Shown here: positions 51,876 to 63,126 of the stretch, piece by piece
Position numbering within the stretch: the first letter of the stretch is position 1
How the letters are laid out: every line of letters begins with the position of its first letter
NCBI GenBank assembly: GCA_903772945.1
Contig: CAICTM010000252.1
Coordinates: forward strand, 1 to 64,000
Direction: 5' to 3'
DNA from: Seminavis robusta
Taxonomy: Eukaryota; Bacillariophyta; Bacillariophyceae; Naviculales; Naviculaceae
Length of the DNA stretch: 64,000 nt
The notes under the pieces: generated by a model
The model's database searches: none
Seen by the model: only the letters and a program-made list of their open reading frames with translations
Told to the model about the DNA's origin: nothing
Program-made: the position numbers and the translations under genes

Positions 51876-52987
51876 ATTCTCTAAGGATCAACAAATACAC
51901 CAAAACCGACAAACAATATCAATACTATTGCAATCCCAAACATGAAAGTGACGGCTCTACGTCTTGCTGGACATCTAGCTAGAGTTTGCCCATCTCACCA
52001 AGGGCGGGCAGATCGGCACAACTATCCCTGTGCACGCAAATGTTGAACAACAGGCCTTTAGAGTAGCTCTTCTTATTTAGCTAATACTTCACTGTCACTG
52101 CAGCTAGATAGCTGGTCTGTCACTCAAATTGCAAATAGGGCTGCAGTCATGTAGCATGTACAAATAATCAGACGTCCTTCTATCTATGAGACTTGTGTCC
52201 AGCACCCAAGTTGCTTTCTCTGCGCTTTCCGGGGCTTCCACAACGCAGAGAACCGTTTCTCTTCTCATGATACGTCTCGGTCTTCGCAGTCATAGTAGCT
52301 CCACCCCGAGCTTGTAGCCTCGCATAGCAACAATGTATCAGATCTAGTACTGAAGTACTGTACCTAATCCTAGCTAGATGGCAATGGGGCTCTGCGCGGC
52401 TCTGCCTTCGGGCATTCCAGTGTTCTTGCAAGTCAACAACAACAACCTAAAACAGGCCAAGGCGTTCAAAAAAGGTCTTCGGTCTCACAGACTGGATTAA
52501 CTAGCCTCCCATCTGCACACAATCCCTACCAAGGACACACACGAACACGAAGCACAGCCGGTTCCTACCAAACCCTACTTCACGCCCGACAAAGACGACA
52601 GGGGCTCGCTCTGCACCTTGCCCGGAACAACACCCCGGCAGAAAGGGCATCTAGTTTTTTGTTAGCAATGGCTACATCTCTCAAAACATGAATCTTAGTT
52701 CGAACTCATTCCTTTTTCGTATCCTTTCATTGGCTTTAGTTGGTAAAGGCGGCTTATCGATCGTTCTTCAGGGCGGCAACTTCCTTCGGTCGGTCGACGG
52801 GTCAGCTATTTCTCTACAGGATGCCATGATCGTTCTTCTGACCTTCGAATCTGATGGTCGCTCCGTTGCACGGGCCTCAAACCTGTTTACATCACGTCGA
52901 GCAAACGACATCTAACCAAATCTACTACTAGACGCCGACTTCGCCTCCTCTTCTTGGCACAGAGAGATTGCACCAAGCCTGGCAGCC
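51876..52987. other. 1.1-kb gap without a recognised gene
   Basis: Contains two short inverted-word clusters (CTAGCTAGA near 51969; TAGCTAGATAGCTGG near 52100) and no credible ORF. A 75-codon plus ORF (52688-52915) was considered and not accepted. I looked for a tRNA or small RNA around 52800-52920 and could not fold one. Confidence 0.45.
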
Positions 52988-55519
52988 TTAGAGATCGAAG
53001 TCGTCAATGTCCTCCTCCTCCTCGTCATCCGCGCCATCATCGTAGAAGAAGTAATTGCCATTCTTCTTTTGTTCACAATCTTTCTGGGAGCCCTTCTTGT
53101 TGATTCTGTACAGGGCAGACGAAAGGATTAAGTGAGTGGAGGCGATCGAGAGAAGAACAATCACGAACAACCGGATGCGACGGCCAAGACCGGTTAGAAA
53201 TTAAAACTTAGACTTTCAGCTCGCATTGCCAACACTAAAACAGTGCATGCAACCCACAAGAGGAAGCAAACCAGGCTACGAGATGGGTGTATCGTCCTCC
53301 CAGATCTTGGTGTCGCGAGAAGCAGTAAAACTGCAACAAACGAGAACGAACCAGTTGTGGGTCTTACCTCGGACGAAAGTTGGTAGGGTCACGACGGAAT
53401 GTCACCTTCAAACTCTTGAGGAACTGGTTCATACCAGTCAGCAGCGACTGCGGGGCAGAAGCCGTAGCTTCTACTCCTGGGTTACCGTGGTACACCACAA
53501 CACGGTCAGCAAGGTAGGTTGCCATGATGAAATCGTGCTCCACGACAAAGGCAGTCTTCTTGCTGTGCATGATGAACCGCTTGATCACCTTGGCACAATT
53601 GATACGTTGCTCCGAGTCGAGGTAGGCACTGGGTTCATCAATCAAATACACATCCGCAGGCTTTCCTAGGGCCAGGACAATGGCCAGACGTTGCAATTCT
53701 CCACCAGAAAGCGTCTGGACGCCATTGTCGATAATATTGTCGATCACCAAGGGTTTCATGACATCCGAGATGAACTGGGGATGCACGTACGAATCACGAA
53801 TGCGCTTGTGCAAAAGTTGTCGAACCGTTCCCTGAAACTTGGGTGAGATTTTCTGTGGTTTGTAGCTGACATTCAAATCTGGCACTCCGGCCTGGGAGGC
53901 TTCGTAGTCATAGCCTTCCTCCTCGAACTTGACCTGTTCATCACTCTTGAGGAGTCCAGCCAGCATACGAACAAAGGTAGTCTTTCCGGTACCATTTTCT
54001 CCCAACAAGACGATGATCTCAGAGTCTGTAAATTCTCCTTTGTCCACGTGCAAGATGAACTTGGATTTATCCCGAGATTGGGTCTTTGTCATGTCGGGGT
54101 AGCTGTATGCTTTCATGATGTCCACCTTTTTCTCTTCCTCGGCACGCTCTGAAACCTGTCATCCAATGCGTGGGAGGAATGATTTGTCAGAGTACACGTC
54201 CACGATGACAACGATGCTGCATGTATGCGATCTTGAGAACCTACCTTGAAGGAAAGAGCATGATCACGGAATCGAAGATTCTCGGAATGGATGAAACCAG
54301 CGAGGAAAGCATTGATCCCCGTGCGCACACTGTGAGGCATGGTAACGACTCCATATCCTCCAGCCTGTCCGTACAGGACACAGACAAAGTCACTCAGGTA
54401 GTCCAAAACGGCCAAATCGTGCTCGACGACCATGACAAAACGCCGATCACCATTGGTTGCCTCTAGGATTTCTCGAATCATGGCGGCGGCGGTGAGACGT
54501 TGTTTGACATCCAGGTAGGACGATGGTTCATCAAACATGTATACATCACTAATTTGGACGGCGACGGCGGAAATGGCGAATCGCTGTAGTTCACCTCCCG
54601 ACAAGACACGAATGTCCCGATCGACGAGATGTTCCAACTCGGCCTCTCTGAGTGCCCATCCCAGCACATCTTTGCCTTCTGCTTCTGATCTCTGCAATAT
54701 TGATTCATAAAAGGGCAGAAAATCAGGTTCAGATGGTTGGTTTCAAGCACAAAAAGGAAGTATATTTTTCTACATGTTGTAGTACTCACATCATCTTTCA
54801 TTTTGAGGATTTCTCCCACTTTACCCTTGATGGCCCGCGGGATGTGATCGACGTATTGTGGCTTGATGGTTGCCTTGAGTGTATCCTCTAGTACCTTGGT
54901 AAAGTAATTTTGCAATTCGGATCCTCGAAAATGAACTAGAATTTCTTCCCAATCGGGTGGAGAATCGTATCGTCCTAGATTGGGTTTCATTTTTCCGGCC
55001 AGGATTTTGAGTGCGGTGGATTTCCCAATTCCATTGGTCCCGACCAATCCCAGTACCTGTCCCGGACGCGGCATGGGCAATCGATGCAACTTGAACGAGT
55101 TGGGTCCATATCGGTGGGTGGTATTCCGTTCCAGATCCTTGGGCAAGTTGATAATGTTGATGGCTTCAAAGGGACATTTCTTGACGCAGATACCGCAACC
55201 TATAGTATAGAAGTAGAAATGAAAATAATGGAATCTGTGAGCAATCCTAACCAAGATAAGGGTTGATTGGTTGGTTGGACTGAATGGGTATACTACTCAA
55301 CATACCAATACAAAGAGGCTCCGCGATAAAGGCGAGTTTACTGGTGGGCCCCACTTCAATACAGAGTTTCCCCAGCTTGACGACGGGACACGACTTTTTA
55401 CACTCTTGACGGCATTTCTTGGGTTTGCATTTCTCGGCACTGACAATGGCAATACGGGTCAGACCGTCTCCTTCGCCAGTGTCCTTGCCGCCTTTGCCTG
55501 CTTTCTTCTTGGGGGGCAT
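52988..55519 (-). CDS. RLI1: ABCE1/RLI1, ribosome-recycling Fe-S ABC ATPase
   Basis: Five exons (55306-55519, 54790-55199, 54245-54691, 53368-54155 and 52988-53105) have introns of 106, 98, 89 and 262 nt, all in phase, for about 658 residues. The start [11 protein letters not shown] is followed by the Fe-S domain: [18 protein letters not shown] and, across the first intron, [16 protein letters not shown], giving eight Cys for two 4Fe-4S clusters. NBD1 has [14 protein letters not shown] (Walker A), [10 protein letters not shown] and [13 protein letters not shown]2 has [24 protein letters not shown] and [10 protein letters not shown]. The hinge and HLH motifs are intact. It splits the post-termination ribosome with eRF1. 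The end INKKGSQKD...NGNYFFYDD is the usual C-terminus, but here it continues into an acidic tail ([15 protein letters not shown]). Confidence 0.96.
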
Positions 55520-55903
55520 TTTCACTAACTATACTATCTATCTATCTATCTATCTGACAAAGGCAACAGTGTCACTGCTGTTTTGCGGGTGGTCGATGGA
55601 TGGGTGGATGGATTGTTGTGAAAGAGAGGAGATGCCAAAGGCACAACAGCTTCAACCAGCCTTGTCAACAGCACACGTTTCTCGTAACTGAATTCTTCTC
55701 TGTGCGGCCGGACGTCATCCGCCAAAAGATAGATGAGCGGTGGGGAGCCGTGAGAAAGCCAAATCACGAGTTTTTGGTCCTGTTTTAAGTCATGATCGTG
55801 TTTCAGCCATCAGAAAAACACAGCCAATCAAATAAATAAGAAACGGCAACAATCGACCACAGCTCTTTTCAAAAGTTCAAAGTTAGTTCAAAAGTTGCTT
55901 CCA
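55520..55903. promoter_or_regulatory. Two-way promoter region with (ATCT)n, RLI1 / DEAD-box genes
   Basis: A 384-bp gap between opposite starts. An (ATCT)n microsatellite lies at about 55533-55555, 14 bp upstream of the RLI1 start, in its 5' leader. No specific factor site is claimed. Confidence 0.5.
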
Positions 55904-58463
55904 ATGGCTGCCACTATTCTTGCTTACCGGCATGTTCTGGCATGTTATGTTTGCTTCATTAGCTTGAATTTATTGGATCGGGTACAAGGATTTGTGTTTC
56001 CCGTGCTTCCAGTTGGGAAGCCAAATCCTGCCGAGCATCGACCAGCCGTGTTAAATTCCCACCACTCGGATACCGGCAGTGCCATCGCCACTGGAATAAG
56101 TAGTAGCGTCAGTAACTCCTCACTCCTGCAAGATCGAACAGTCAAGGAATTATGGCAACTCTTGGAGGATGCTGATCGAGTGGAACCAGGGTTAAAGTCA
56201 CAACTAAGAAGGAAACAAGATATCATTGACTACATTGAGCAGCAACCAGAACATCTACAGGAAGATGCTGATGAAAATCCACCAATCCAGGAACAAGATG
56301 AAGCGAAGGAAGAGGGGATCAATGATGCATCATCACTTGGTGAACCGGAAGGTGCAACGGAAGAGTCTGTTGAGTTATCATCGTTTGATGGGCATCTGAG
56401 CTCGAATCAGGCTGCTGAGGTTGACAATGTTGATGACAATGATAACGATGCACCCAGCATCGCCGACAATAGACCGTCCAATATTGATCCAGATATTGCA
56501 GAAAAGATACCTCCGTTCTTGGCAGAAAAAATGACACACAAGGGGATTCAGTCTCTACTTCCCATTCAAGTAGAAGCCTTCCAGCGGATCTTTGAAGGAA
56601 AGGACGCGGTTCTTCAGGCACCCACAGGCTCGGGTAAGTACGCTATTGTAAAGTCTGCCCAAACAAACTACGTGACTGCTTGCTGGATCATGCATGTTGC
56701 TTGTGCAGTCATCTATCTATCTGATGCTGACTATAATGTCTTGTCTTGTCTTGTTTATAGGAAAAACTCTTGCCTATGTTCTGCCATTGGTATCCCGAAA
56801 ACCAACAGGCCGACGAAAAAAGGTGGCGGCACCGTTGGTGTTGGTTCTGGTACCCTCTCGAGAATTGGCACGACAAGTGGGAAAGGAATATTCAAAGTAC
56901 CTGCAACAATCTTCCTATGTGACCACGGTCTACGGGGGAGTGCCCCTCGAGCGCCACATTGGTCAACTCAAAAAGAACAAACCACTCGTCGTCGTGGGCA
57001 CTCCGGGACGATTGCGAGAATTGGTGCGAGAGGGACACCTGGATTATTCCCAAATCACGACACTTGTGCTAGATGAGAGCGACACGTTATTGGACAGGGC
57101 AGACAGTCCCGATGTTCGAGCCATTCTGGGAGACTTGGAAACGGCCATTGAACATGCACCAGAGCGTAGCGACAATCCAGAGTACCAGCTGCTACTCGTG
57201 TCGGCCACGATGAATCAGCACGTGGTCGAGTTTGCTCGAGAGTTGGAGATTCCATCCAAAGCGCTGATCTGTGTCGAGGGCAGTGCCAGCAAAGTCCTAG
57301 TAGAGCACTCCTCCTCGTCGTCGTTCAGTGACGAAGAACAACAGCAACAATCTGCCAAAGAATCAACGACGACAGCAACCAAATCGAACGAAAGAACCAC
57401 CATCGGCGACGTTCCCTCGGTGCAACACTGGCACATGTCTTGCAAGGCAAACGTCCGACCGTCCGTTGCCCTGGACTTGATATCTATCATGGCTCCCCGT
57501 TTGACGATCGTCTTTGTGGCGTCCAAACTGGAGGCAGAGAGCGTGGCATCCTTTCTGTCCACAAAACTGCGAGGCGTCGTCCGGGTCTTGCATGGGGACA
57601 TGGTACAAAGCGCAAGGTCGCGAAACATTGCGTTGATTCGAGAAATGACAGAGGCAGGACGAGGCGACAACACTCAGCAGGTTCTCGTAGCGACAGATGT
57701 GGCATCCAGAGGGATTGATTTGGCTGTCGATCTTGTCGTTCAATTTGGAGTGCCGAGAATCTCGGGAAAAGATGGCACCTTCAGCACAGAGCTTTACACT
57801 CATCGCACTGGTAGAACGGGAAGGTTCAGTAGTGAAGGCCCACATTCTTCTGTCAACGCCGCCAATGCGGTCCTGCTGTATGATCCTGCGGTAGGAGAAG
57901 GGAAGTTGATACCAATTCTGGCCACAGAAGTACGCCAAGAACTTGGCATTGAATTGCAACCAAAGCAATTGCCTTCTTCCGCCGAGGTAGTGGCGGCAGG
58001 ATACGAACGGACCAAGCAATCTGTATCACTAGGGGATAGTTCTCCCTTCGACAATGATCTATTCAGCTACTTTCGGCAGGTCATTGAAACGGAAGAAGGA
58101 GTTGACACGTCCGACCCTGAACAAATGTTGGAGTACTTGTCAAGAGCCATGGCACTTCTGTCCAACTTGGACCCGGCAATTTCACCTTTCCGTCCTCATG
58201 CCTCGCTCTTGTCTGGAAACGATGCAGACCGAACTTTGAGACTCTATCGAAACGATCAAACGCCATTTACTCCTCCTGAAGTCATCAAAATTTGCAAACA
58301 ATGGGGCTCTGGAAAACTGGGGCGAGTGGTTGTCTGCCAAGATGGTTCTGCTGTGTTTGATCTTCCCCGGAAGCGGGCAATGAGGTTGTTGGAATCCGCC
58401 CATGGCTCCCCTGATGATTCCCAGCTCGAGTTGCCCTTGACACTGCCCGATTTGTGTTCGTGA
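55904..58463 (+). CDS. DEAD-box RNA helicase, predicted plastid-targeted
   Basis: The exons are 55904-56633 and 56761-58463, with a 127-nt intron and a phase-1 join inside the Walker A motif. The product is about 810 residues. A signal peptide (ILAYRHVLACYVCFISLNLL) is followed by VQGFVFPVLP, an ASAFAP-like site. An acidic linker of about 150 residues comes next (including a SAP-like segment near residues 75-110), then the helicase core: IQVEAFQ (Q motif), APTGSGKT (I), PSRELA (Ia), VYGGV, TPGR (Ib), DESD (II, in place of DEAD), SAT (III), VFVASK (IV), ATDVASRGID (V) and HRTGRTGR (VI). RecA1 and RecA2 are joined by a Ser/Gln/Glu-rich insert. The C-terminal 200 residues are not recognised. It should remodel RNA or ribosome precursors in the plastid. 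DESD is seen in some active family members. Confidence 0.9.
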
Positions 58464-58910
58464 CTGCCCGGTGAGTGTAGTACCCCCTTTAGAACGGGCA
58501 CTGTGGCTTCGGAGCTGTCTGCACGCAATGGCTTGGTCGGAAAAACGCGAACTGTGCACAGCACCAATTTAAGGCTGCTACCTGGAACCGGTACCTGTGC
58601 ACGGTGGCCATCGACGAGAACATCGGAACGCCAAAGCTAGTCTCAAGAGAAGCTTGAGACAAAACTGCTCGTGGAAACCTAAGTAATGTGAAACCGTTGA
58701 AAGTCAGGCACTGACATTGTACGCTGCACAACTAAGCTTTATTTCTGCAATCTACGCATCCATGAATCGTGTATATTTTTGTTTGCCCTCCAGCAACTAA
58801 AAAAAACTGTAGCGGCGATGATATCAGCAACAGCCCTGGTTTGGTAGGAGGAAAAGCAGATTTCGTCTGTGGTACCAAGGCAAGCTGCAAGCCAGAGGTT
58901 CTTTCAGTCC
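58464..58910. other. Convergent gap, no gene seen
   Basis: Contains an inverted repeat (CTCAAGAGAAGCTTGAG near 58641) and GAACCGGTACCTG near 58584. Short ORFs only. Confidence 0.45.
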
Positions 58911-59165
58911 TCACTGCCCGATAGGGTGGTCAAGTCAAATGGATCAAACTACTTGTCAGCCTCAATCTGAGTTCCATTGATTACCCGTCCCGCCAGTCGA
59001 ATCCGTTTGGGCCGAACATTGATAGCACTGAAATCTGTAGTATCATTCCGTGGTCAGGCCTTGCCAAAATCTTTTGGCTTCTGCAAAACTCCAGCATGAA
59101 TGAGCCCCCAGGCTGTGCAATAGTTGATTGATAGTTTGCAAAAGCGGTCCTGGGCCAACCAGCGG
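58911..59165 (-). pseudogene. Decayed partial copy of the neighbouring gene's 3' end
   Basis: On the minus strand this segment aligns with the last 250 or so bases of the gene at 59662-60461: INYCTAWGLIHAGVLQKP against INYCTAVGLIHAGVFKKP, then RPKRIRLAGRVINGTQIEAD against KPKRIKLAGRVVNGTQVEAD, then FDLTTLSGSED. The reading frame of the copy has two in-frame stops (a TGA after the FGKA segment and a TAG after EADK), and no start or N-terminal half is present. It is a tandem partial duplication that has lost coding ability. Confidence 0.8.
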
Positions 59166-59661
59166 GCGAGGAATTCCGGTAAACAATGCAAGCCCCAATG
59201 CTGAGGAAAAGGACAGACAATCCAAAAGAAATTTAGTCTGAAAGATGAAGGCATTGGAAGAGCTGGCTCGGGAGCAGATTACAGTCAAGGTCGATAACAA
59301 TGCACTCCAAGTGTTCCCTCAATTTCAGTGAGTGGAGAAAGCCAAAATATTACAACTCTACCTCTAGTGTAGAGGTATTGTCTTGCAAGAGGCCATGTCA
59401 GAATCGCTTCTCCAACATCAGCAAGTCGCTGGGCATCAGATTTTTCGCAACCCTAGAGGCTACACATGCTTCGCAAAGTCGGCAAAGATGTAGGTTTCAA
59501 AGTGTTTTTGCAATACTAAGGGATCAGCTGTTAGTTAATCTCATTCTCCTGTACCGGTACTGTGCACCATCAAGTTACTATACGGTAGCATCACTGTTAC
59601 CACAAAGGCCAGGGTCATGCCGGAGACAGAGAAATAGACTCACACTGTCCCTGGTTGGTTA
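59166..59661. other. Spacer between gene and decayed copy
   Basis: No gene was found. A plus ORF (59300-59665) is unconvincing. TGTACCGGTACTGTGC near 59550 and a weak run of repeated words are the only features. Confidence 0.45.
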
Positions 59662-60461
59662 CTAGTCTTGACTCTCAGATAGCGTGGTCAAGTCAAACAG
59701 ATCAAACTCCTTGTCAGCCTCCACCTGTGTTCCATTCACTACTCGCCCTGCCAGCTTGATTCGTTTGGGCTTGATATCAATGTCCTTGCTATCACTTGCA
59801 GTAGACGAACGAAGTGGAGCCTTGCCAAAACCTTTCGGCTTTTTGAAGACTCCAGCGTGAATGAGACCCACGGCGGTGCAGTAGTTGATTGTAATTGTTT
59901 TCAAATGCCGACCCTTTTCTACGAACCTGCGAGCACCGTCGTCCTCGAAGCATTCTAGGGTGGTGCCTTTTCCCGAACGCAGTGCTTTGCTTTTCCCATC
60001 GCCTTGTTTGACCTTTGCAGGCACGAAGGCGTCTGCGACGCGTTCTCCCAGCTTGTAGGAATCTCCACTGAAGGCTTCTGAAATGACAATGCTCACCTCA
60101 CCAATCAAAGCACCAGTTGGATTTGACAGCGGGGCATCCGCAAGCAAAGGGGGCGAAACTTCAAAGCTTGATGAGTTTCAGTGTCATTTTCCCGCGACCA
60201 CAAGCCATGAATCAATGTTTTGTCAAGGTTTTTCGGTTCAAAGTGAAAGTGCTGAGTGACAGTCAACATTTTGCCATCCACAATGTATTTGGCACAGTAC
60301 TCCGTGCTGGAGTCGCTACTGCTGACTTTAATTTGCATGAAATAGTCGATGTCAGGTTCTACTTCTGCATACACTTTGCCATCGGCGCCTGTATGTTCTT
60401 TGAAAGGCTCCTTGGTCTCAGCATTGACAAGCTGAAAAGAAAAGTTGTCAACGACCACCAT
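59662..60461 (-). CDS. Unknown two-part protein, frame break or tiny intron near the middle
   Basis: Coding-like sequence starts at an ATG at 60461 (MVVVDNFSFQLVNAETKEPF) and ends at a TAG at 59662-59664, but near 60150 the good frame shifts. The first part is a beta-rich domain of about 105 residues (EHTGADGKVYAEVEPDIDYF and FHFEPKNLDKTLIHGLW). The second part, about 160 residues, begins LADAPLSNPTGALIGEVSIV and ends FDLFDLTTLSESQD, with RRFVEKGRHLKTITINYCTA. A 37-39-nt GT-AG intron could link the two, or one base may be missing from a C-run near 60145. The family is unrecognised. The block INYCTAVGLIHAGVFKKPKG is shared with the decayed copy at 58911-59165. Confidence 0.5.
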
Positions 60462-60920
60462 TGCTTACGATACGTACTTGTACTATTCGAAGGGTAGCTG
60501 TAAAATTGTGACTACGCGGCCGACGGAAAGAAACTTGGAAGCTTGGAAGATCTGTCGTTCGGAGCAACTTGGCCACAACGCCCTTCTGCGATTAAGACAA
60601 GGGCAACGAAGGAATCTCACGGGAGACGACAAGTGGGATGCGTAACTAACTGGGGACTAACTGCAACTACTCTCAGCCATACAGTATCGTACTCACTTGG
60701 CTGCAGCAATGCTGAACTCAGGGTGCTTGCTACCTCTCGACATGTTGGAGCGTGGAGAGCTAACCGTGGACGGAGGAAAGATACCAGGTAAAGCGACACT
60801 GTGCGACCATTGTATCTTCCGATGGTTCCCAATTCCCAACAGCTCACCACACACACCATCCATAACACACCTCCGGGACCACGAGAAACCGAGTTGGTTG
60901 GCTGTCACTACTCTTTCATC
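60462..60920. other. Divergent gap, unknown gene / glutathione transferase
   Basis: A 459-bp gap with no gene seen. The glutathione transferase frame is open further upstream (60801), but the best ATG is at 60921. Confidence 0.45.
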
Positions 60921-61601
60921 ATGACATCGCGACAACAACCCAAACTCAAGCTATACTATTTCAATATCGTGGGCAAGGGAGAGCCAATCCGTCTCTTGTG
61001 CGCATATGCAGGCTTGGAGTTGGAAGATTATCATTTTGCGTCGCGTCAAGAATTCCAAGATCTGAAAGCCAACGGCAAATTAGCCTTTGGCCAGGTGCCC
61101 CTGTTGGAAGTAGATGACGGCGCCCACCAGCTCGTCCAGTCCACAGCCATTCTCCGCTATTTGGCCAAATTAGGTGGTCTGTATCCTAGAGACGACGATA
61201 TCTTGGCCGCCAAGATTGATGCAGCATTGGCACAGGAAGCGGATGCCTTTACAGGCCCCACAGTGGCTACCTACACAACACGCTTTGGCATTTGTCTAGA
61301 AGGAGATGCCCTCCAACAATCGAAGGAACTGATTGCCAAGGAAGTCATCCCTCGTCATCTCGATGCATTGGAACAGTTGTTGAACTCCAGCAGCACGGGA
61401 TGGATTGCAGGTACCGACCAACCATCGCCAGCAGATTTTGTTTGGTACGTCAGGTTGGCACTGTGGTTGCCCGAGACACAATTACCCTTCCAAAAAGAGA
61501 TTCTTTCCTTTCAAGGATATCCCAAGATCAAGGCGTTTGTGGACAAATTTGCATCCCTAGAGGCAATCAAGCGATACTATGCTGACAAGAAAAAGGAATA
61601 G
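60921..61601 (+). CDS. Glutathione S-transferase, sigma-like class
   Basis: The 226-residue product starts at MTSRQQPKLKLYYFNIVGKG; an upstream in-frame ATG (60801) would add a non-homologous segment. The thioredoxin-like N-domain shows KLYYFNIVGKGEPIRLLCAY, with the catalytic Tyr of KLYYF, then FGQVPLLEVDDG and the glutathione-binding QSTAILRYLAKLGGLYP. The helical C-domain follows with AQEADAFTGPTVATYTTRF and a typical end QGYPKIKAFVDKFASLEAIK. It conjugates glutathione to electrophiles or acts as an isomerase in the cytosol. A sigma-type Tyr makes this a sigma/mu-like GST rather than a Ser-type one. No introns and no targeting leader. The call is firm at family level, while the class is moderately sure. 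Confidence 0.92.
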   Translation: MTSRQQPKLKLYYFNIVGKGEPIRLLCAYAGLELEDYHFASRQEFQDLKANGKLAFGQVPLLEVDDGAHQLVQSTAILRYLAKLGGLYPRDDDILAAKIDAALAQEADAFTGPTVATYTTRFGICLEGDALQQSKELIAKEVIPRHLDALEQLLNSSSTGWIAGTDQPSPADFVWYVRLALWLPETQLPFQKEILSFQGYPKIKAFVDKFASLEAIKRYYADKKKE

Positions 61602-62009
61602 AAACGAGATTTAATAATATAGAAACATCATGATAGAATCATGAACTGAAGCAACAAGTCTCAATAAACCAATGCCGTCCCACGCTGATTGCTGTCTCGA
61701 GCTTCATAGTTGCTAGGGAGAAAACTGGTGGGCGATGGCAATTTCTGAAGTAAGCGATCCATCGGTCCAATAAGTGGGTTCCCATTCCAGGATTTCGTAG
61801 ATTGCATTTTGTGTGGAATCAAGGTTGATTCCTTGGGCACCAGGAGTGATACGATCTGAAAGCCTTGGGCCCCGGACGCTGAAAGTCTTCGCAATATCAC
61901 CCGAATGCAGATTATTGCTCAGCATTTATTTGTAGGGCGTTGATTGTTGATTTGCTCCTTGCCTGGCTGCTTTGGCGACAATGACGACAAAAGAATGACT
62001 GTCACTAAC
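61602..62009. other. Convergent gap
   Basis: 408 bp between the glutathione transferase and TVP38-like genes. A 70-codon minus ORF (61713-61925) is unsupported. Confidence 0.5.
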
Positions 62010-63126
62010 TCATACGATTGTCCTCCTTGCTGCTTGTCCACCATTGTCGGGTTCACCATTATTTGGATAGTGGACGTTATCATCCACTGGTCCAACTTGA
62101 AGATACTGGGCACCACTCCTGCTGCCATCAGTCCCATTCAAAATCTTGGCGTCATAAAGCGATGAATGAATCGAATCAGCCCAAATCATGAGCCAACAGA
62201 CAAGCCCACCTATATCTAGAACATACCTTATCAAGCTCCAACTTGGAATAGTACGAGGCAACAGCAACACCCACAATGGCAAACAACAGGCCACCTACCA
62301 GGCTGATTCTGCTGGCAAGCTTGTTTTCAGAGGAAGTACTTGTGTCTGTCAAACTAGATGCTGTGGCTCCCACCATGCAAAACATGATTGTTCCAGGCAA
62401 GATGGCGATCAGGGCGATTGCATAATCGCGAAACGAAATGGAAGTAACACCGCTGATATAGTCGAGGGCGTTGAAAGGTATGAGGGGACTGAGCCGTAGC
62501 AGCAGCATGATTTTCAATCCGTTCTGTTCCAGTGCTGAATCACCAAAGCATCAAAAGGACAGTGAGATTACAAAAATGGCAAGCTTGGCGACATTGGGGT
62601 GGTCTTTCTCACCCCGATCGATGGCTCTCAAAATGGGATAATTGGACGCCAGCTGCATGACACAGTCTCGAAAGAGATATCTTCCCAATAGAAAGGAACA
62701 CAAAGATCCAATAAATGCCCCCAAGAAAACAGCCACAGTGGCAAACATCACTCCTTTGGCGGTGCTGTCAAAAGCACTGCGAAATGCATATCCACAGCCA
62801 ACGGTCAAAATGGCGCCCGGAATGAAAAGGATGGTAGCCAATGCATAAACACAGATAACTGCCAGAACTCCCAACAAAGGGTGGACTTCTACCCAGTGAA
62901 TAAATCCAAGGCATGCCTTTTCGATTCTTCGTTTGGTAAAGTAGTCAAGCGCAATAGCTGCCAATGCGACCACCAACAGCAACCCAAGAATGACACGTTG
63001 TCGTCTACCATTGGTACCACCAACTGCAGCTTCCTCCCCTCCTCTCCGATCGGCCGGGAAAGCTCCCTGATGCATCTCAAAGCTAGTAAATATACTCCTC
63101 GTCGTCCCTGCCAATTTGTCTTCCAT
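62010..63126 (-). CDS. TVP38/TMEM64 (DedA/SNARE-associated) membrane protein
   Basis: Three exons (62613-63126, 62227-62534 and 62010-62144) have introns of 78 and 82 nt with joins in phase 1 and phase 0. The product is about 318 residues from the ATG at 63126; an upstream ATG (63213) would add 29 residues. One N-terminal hydrophobic segment (VILGLLLVVALAAIALDYFT) precedes the VTT domain: GVLAVICVYALATILFIPGA, VGCGYAFRS, then GSLCSFLLGRYLFRDCV and, across the splice, LLLRLSPLIPFNALDYISGV with ISFRDYAIALIAILPGTIMF. The LRLSPLIPFNxLNY/DY and GR motifs are diagnostic. VTT proteins work as lipid scramblases or in trafficking between ER, Golgi and autophagosomes. The C-terminal exon is a soluble Gly/Asn-rich tail. 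Confidence 0.9.

Noticed and set aside
52800-52920. Possible tRNA or small RNA in the gap before RLI1
   Set aside because: No cloverleaf or conserved A/B box could be fitted by hand.
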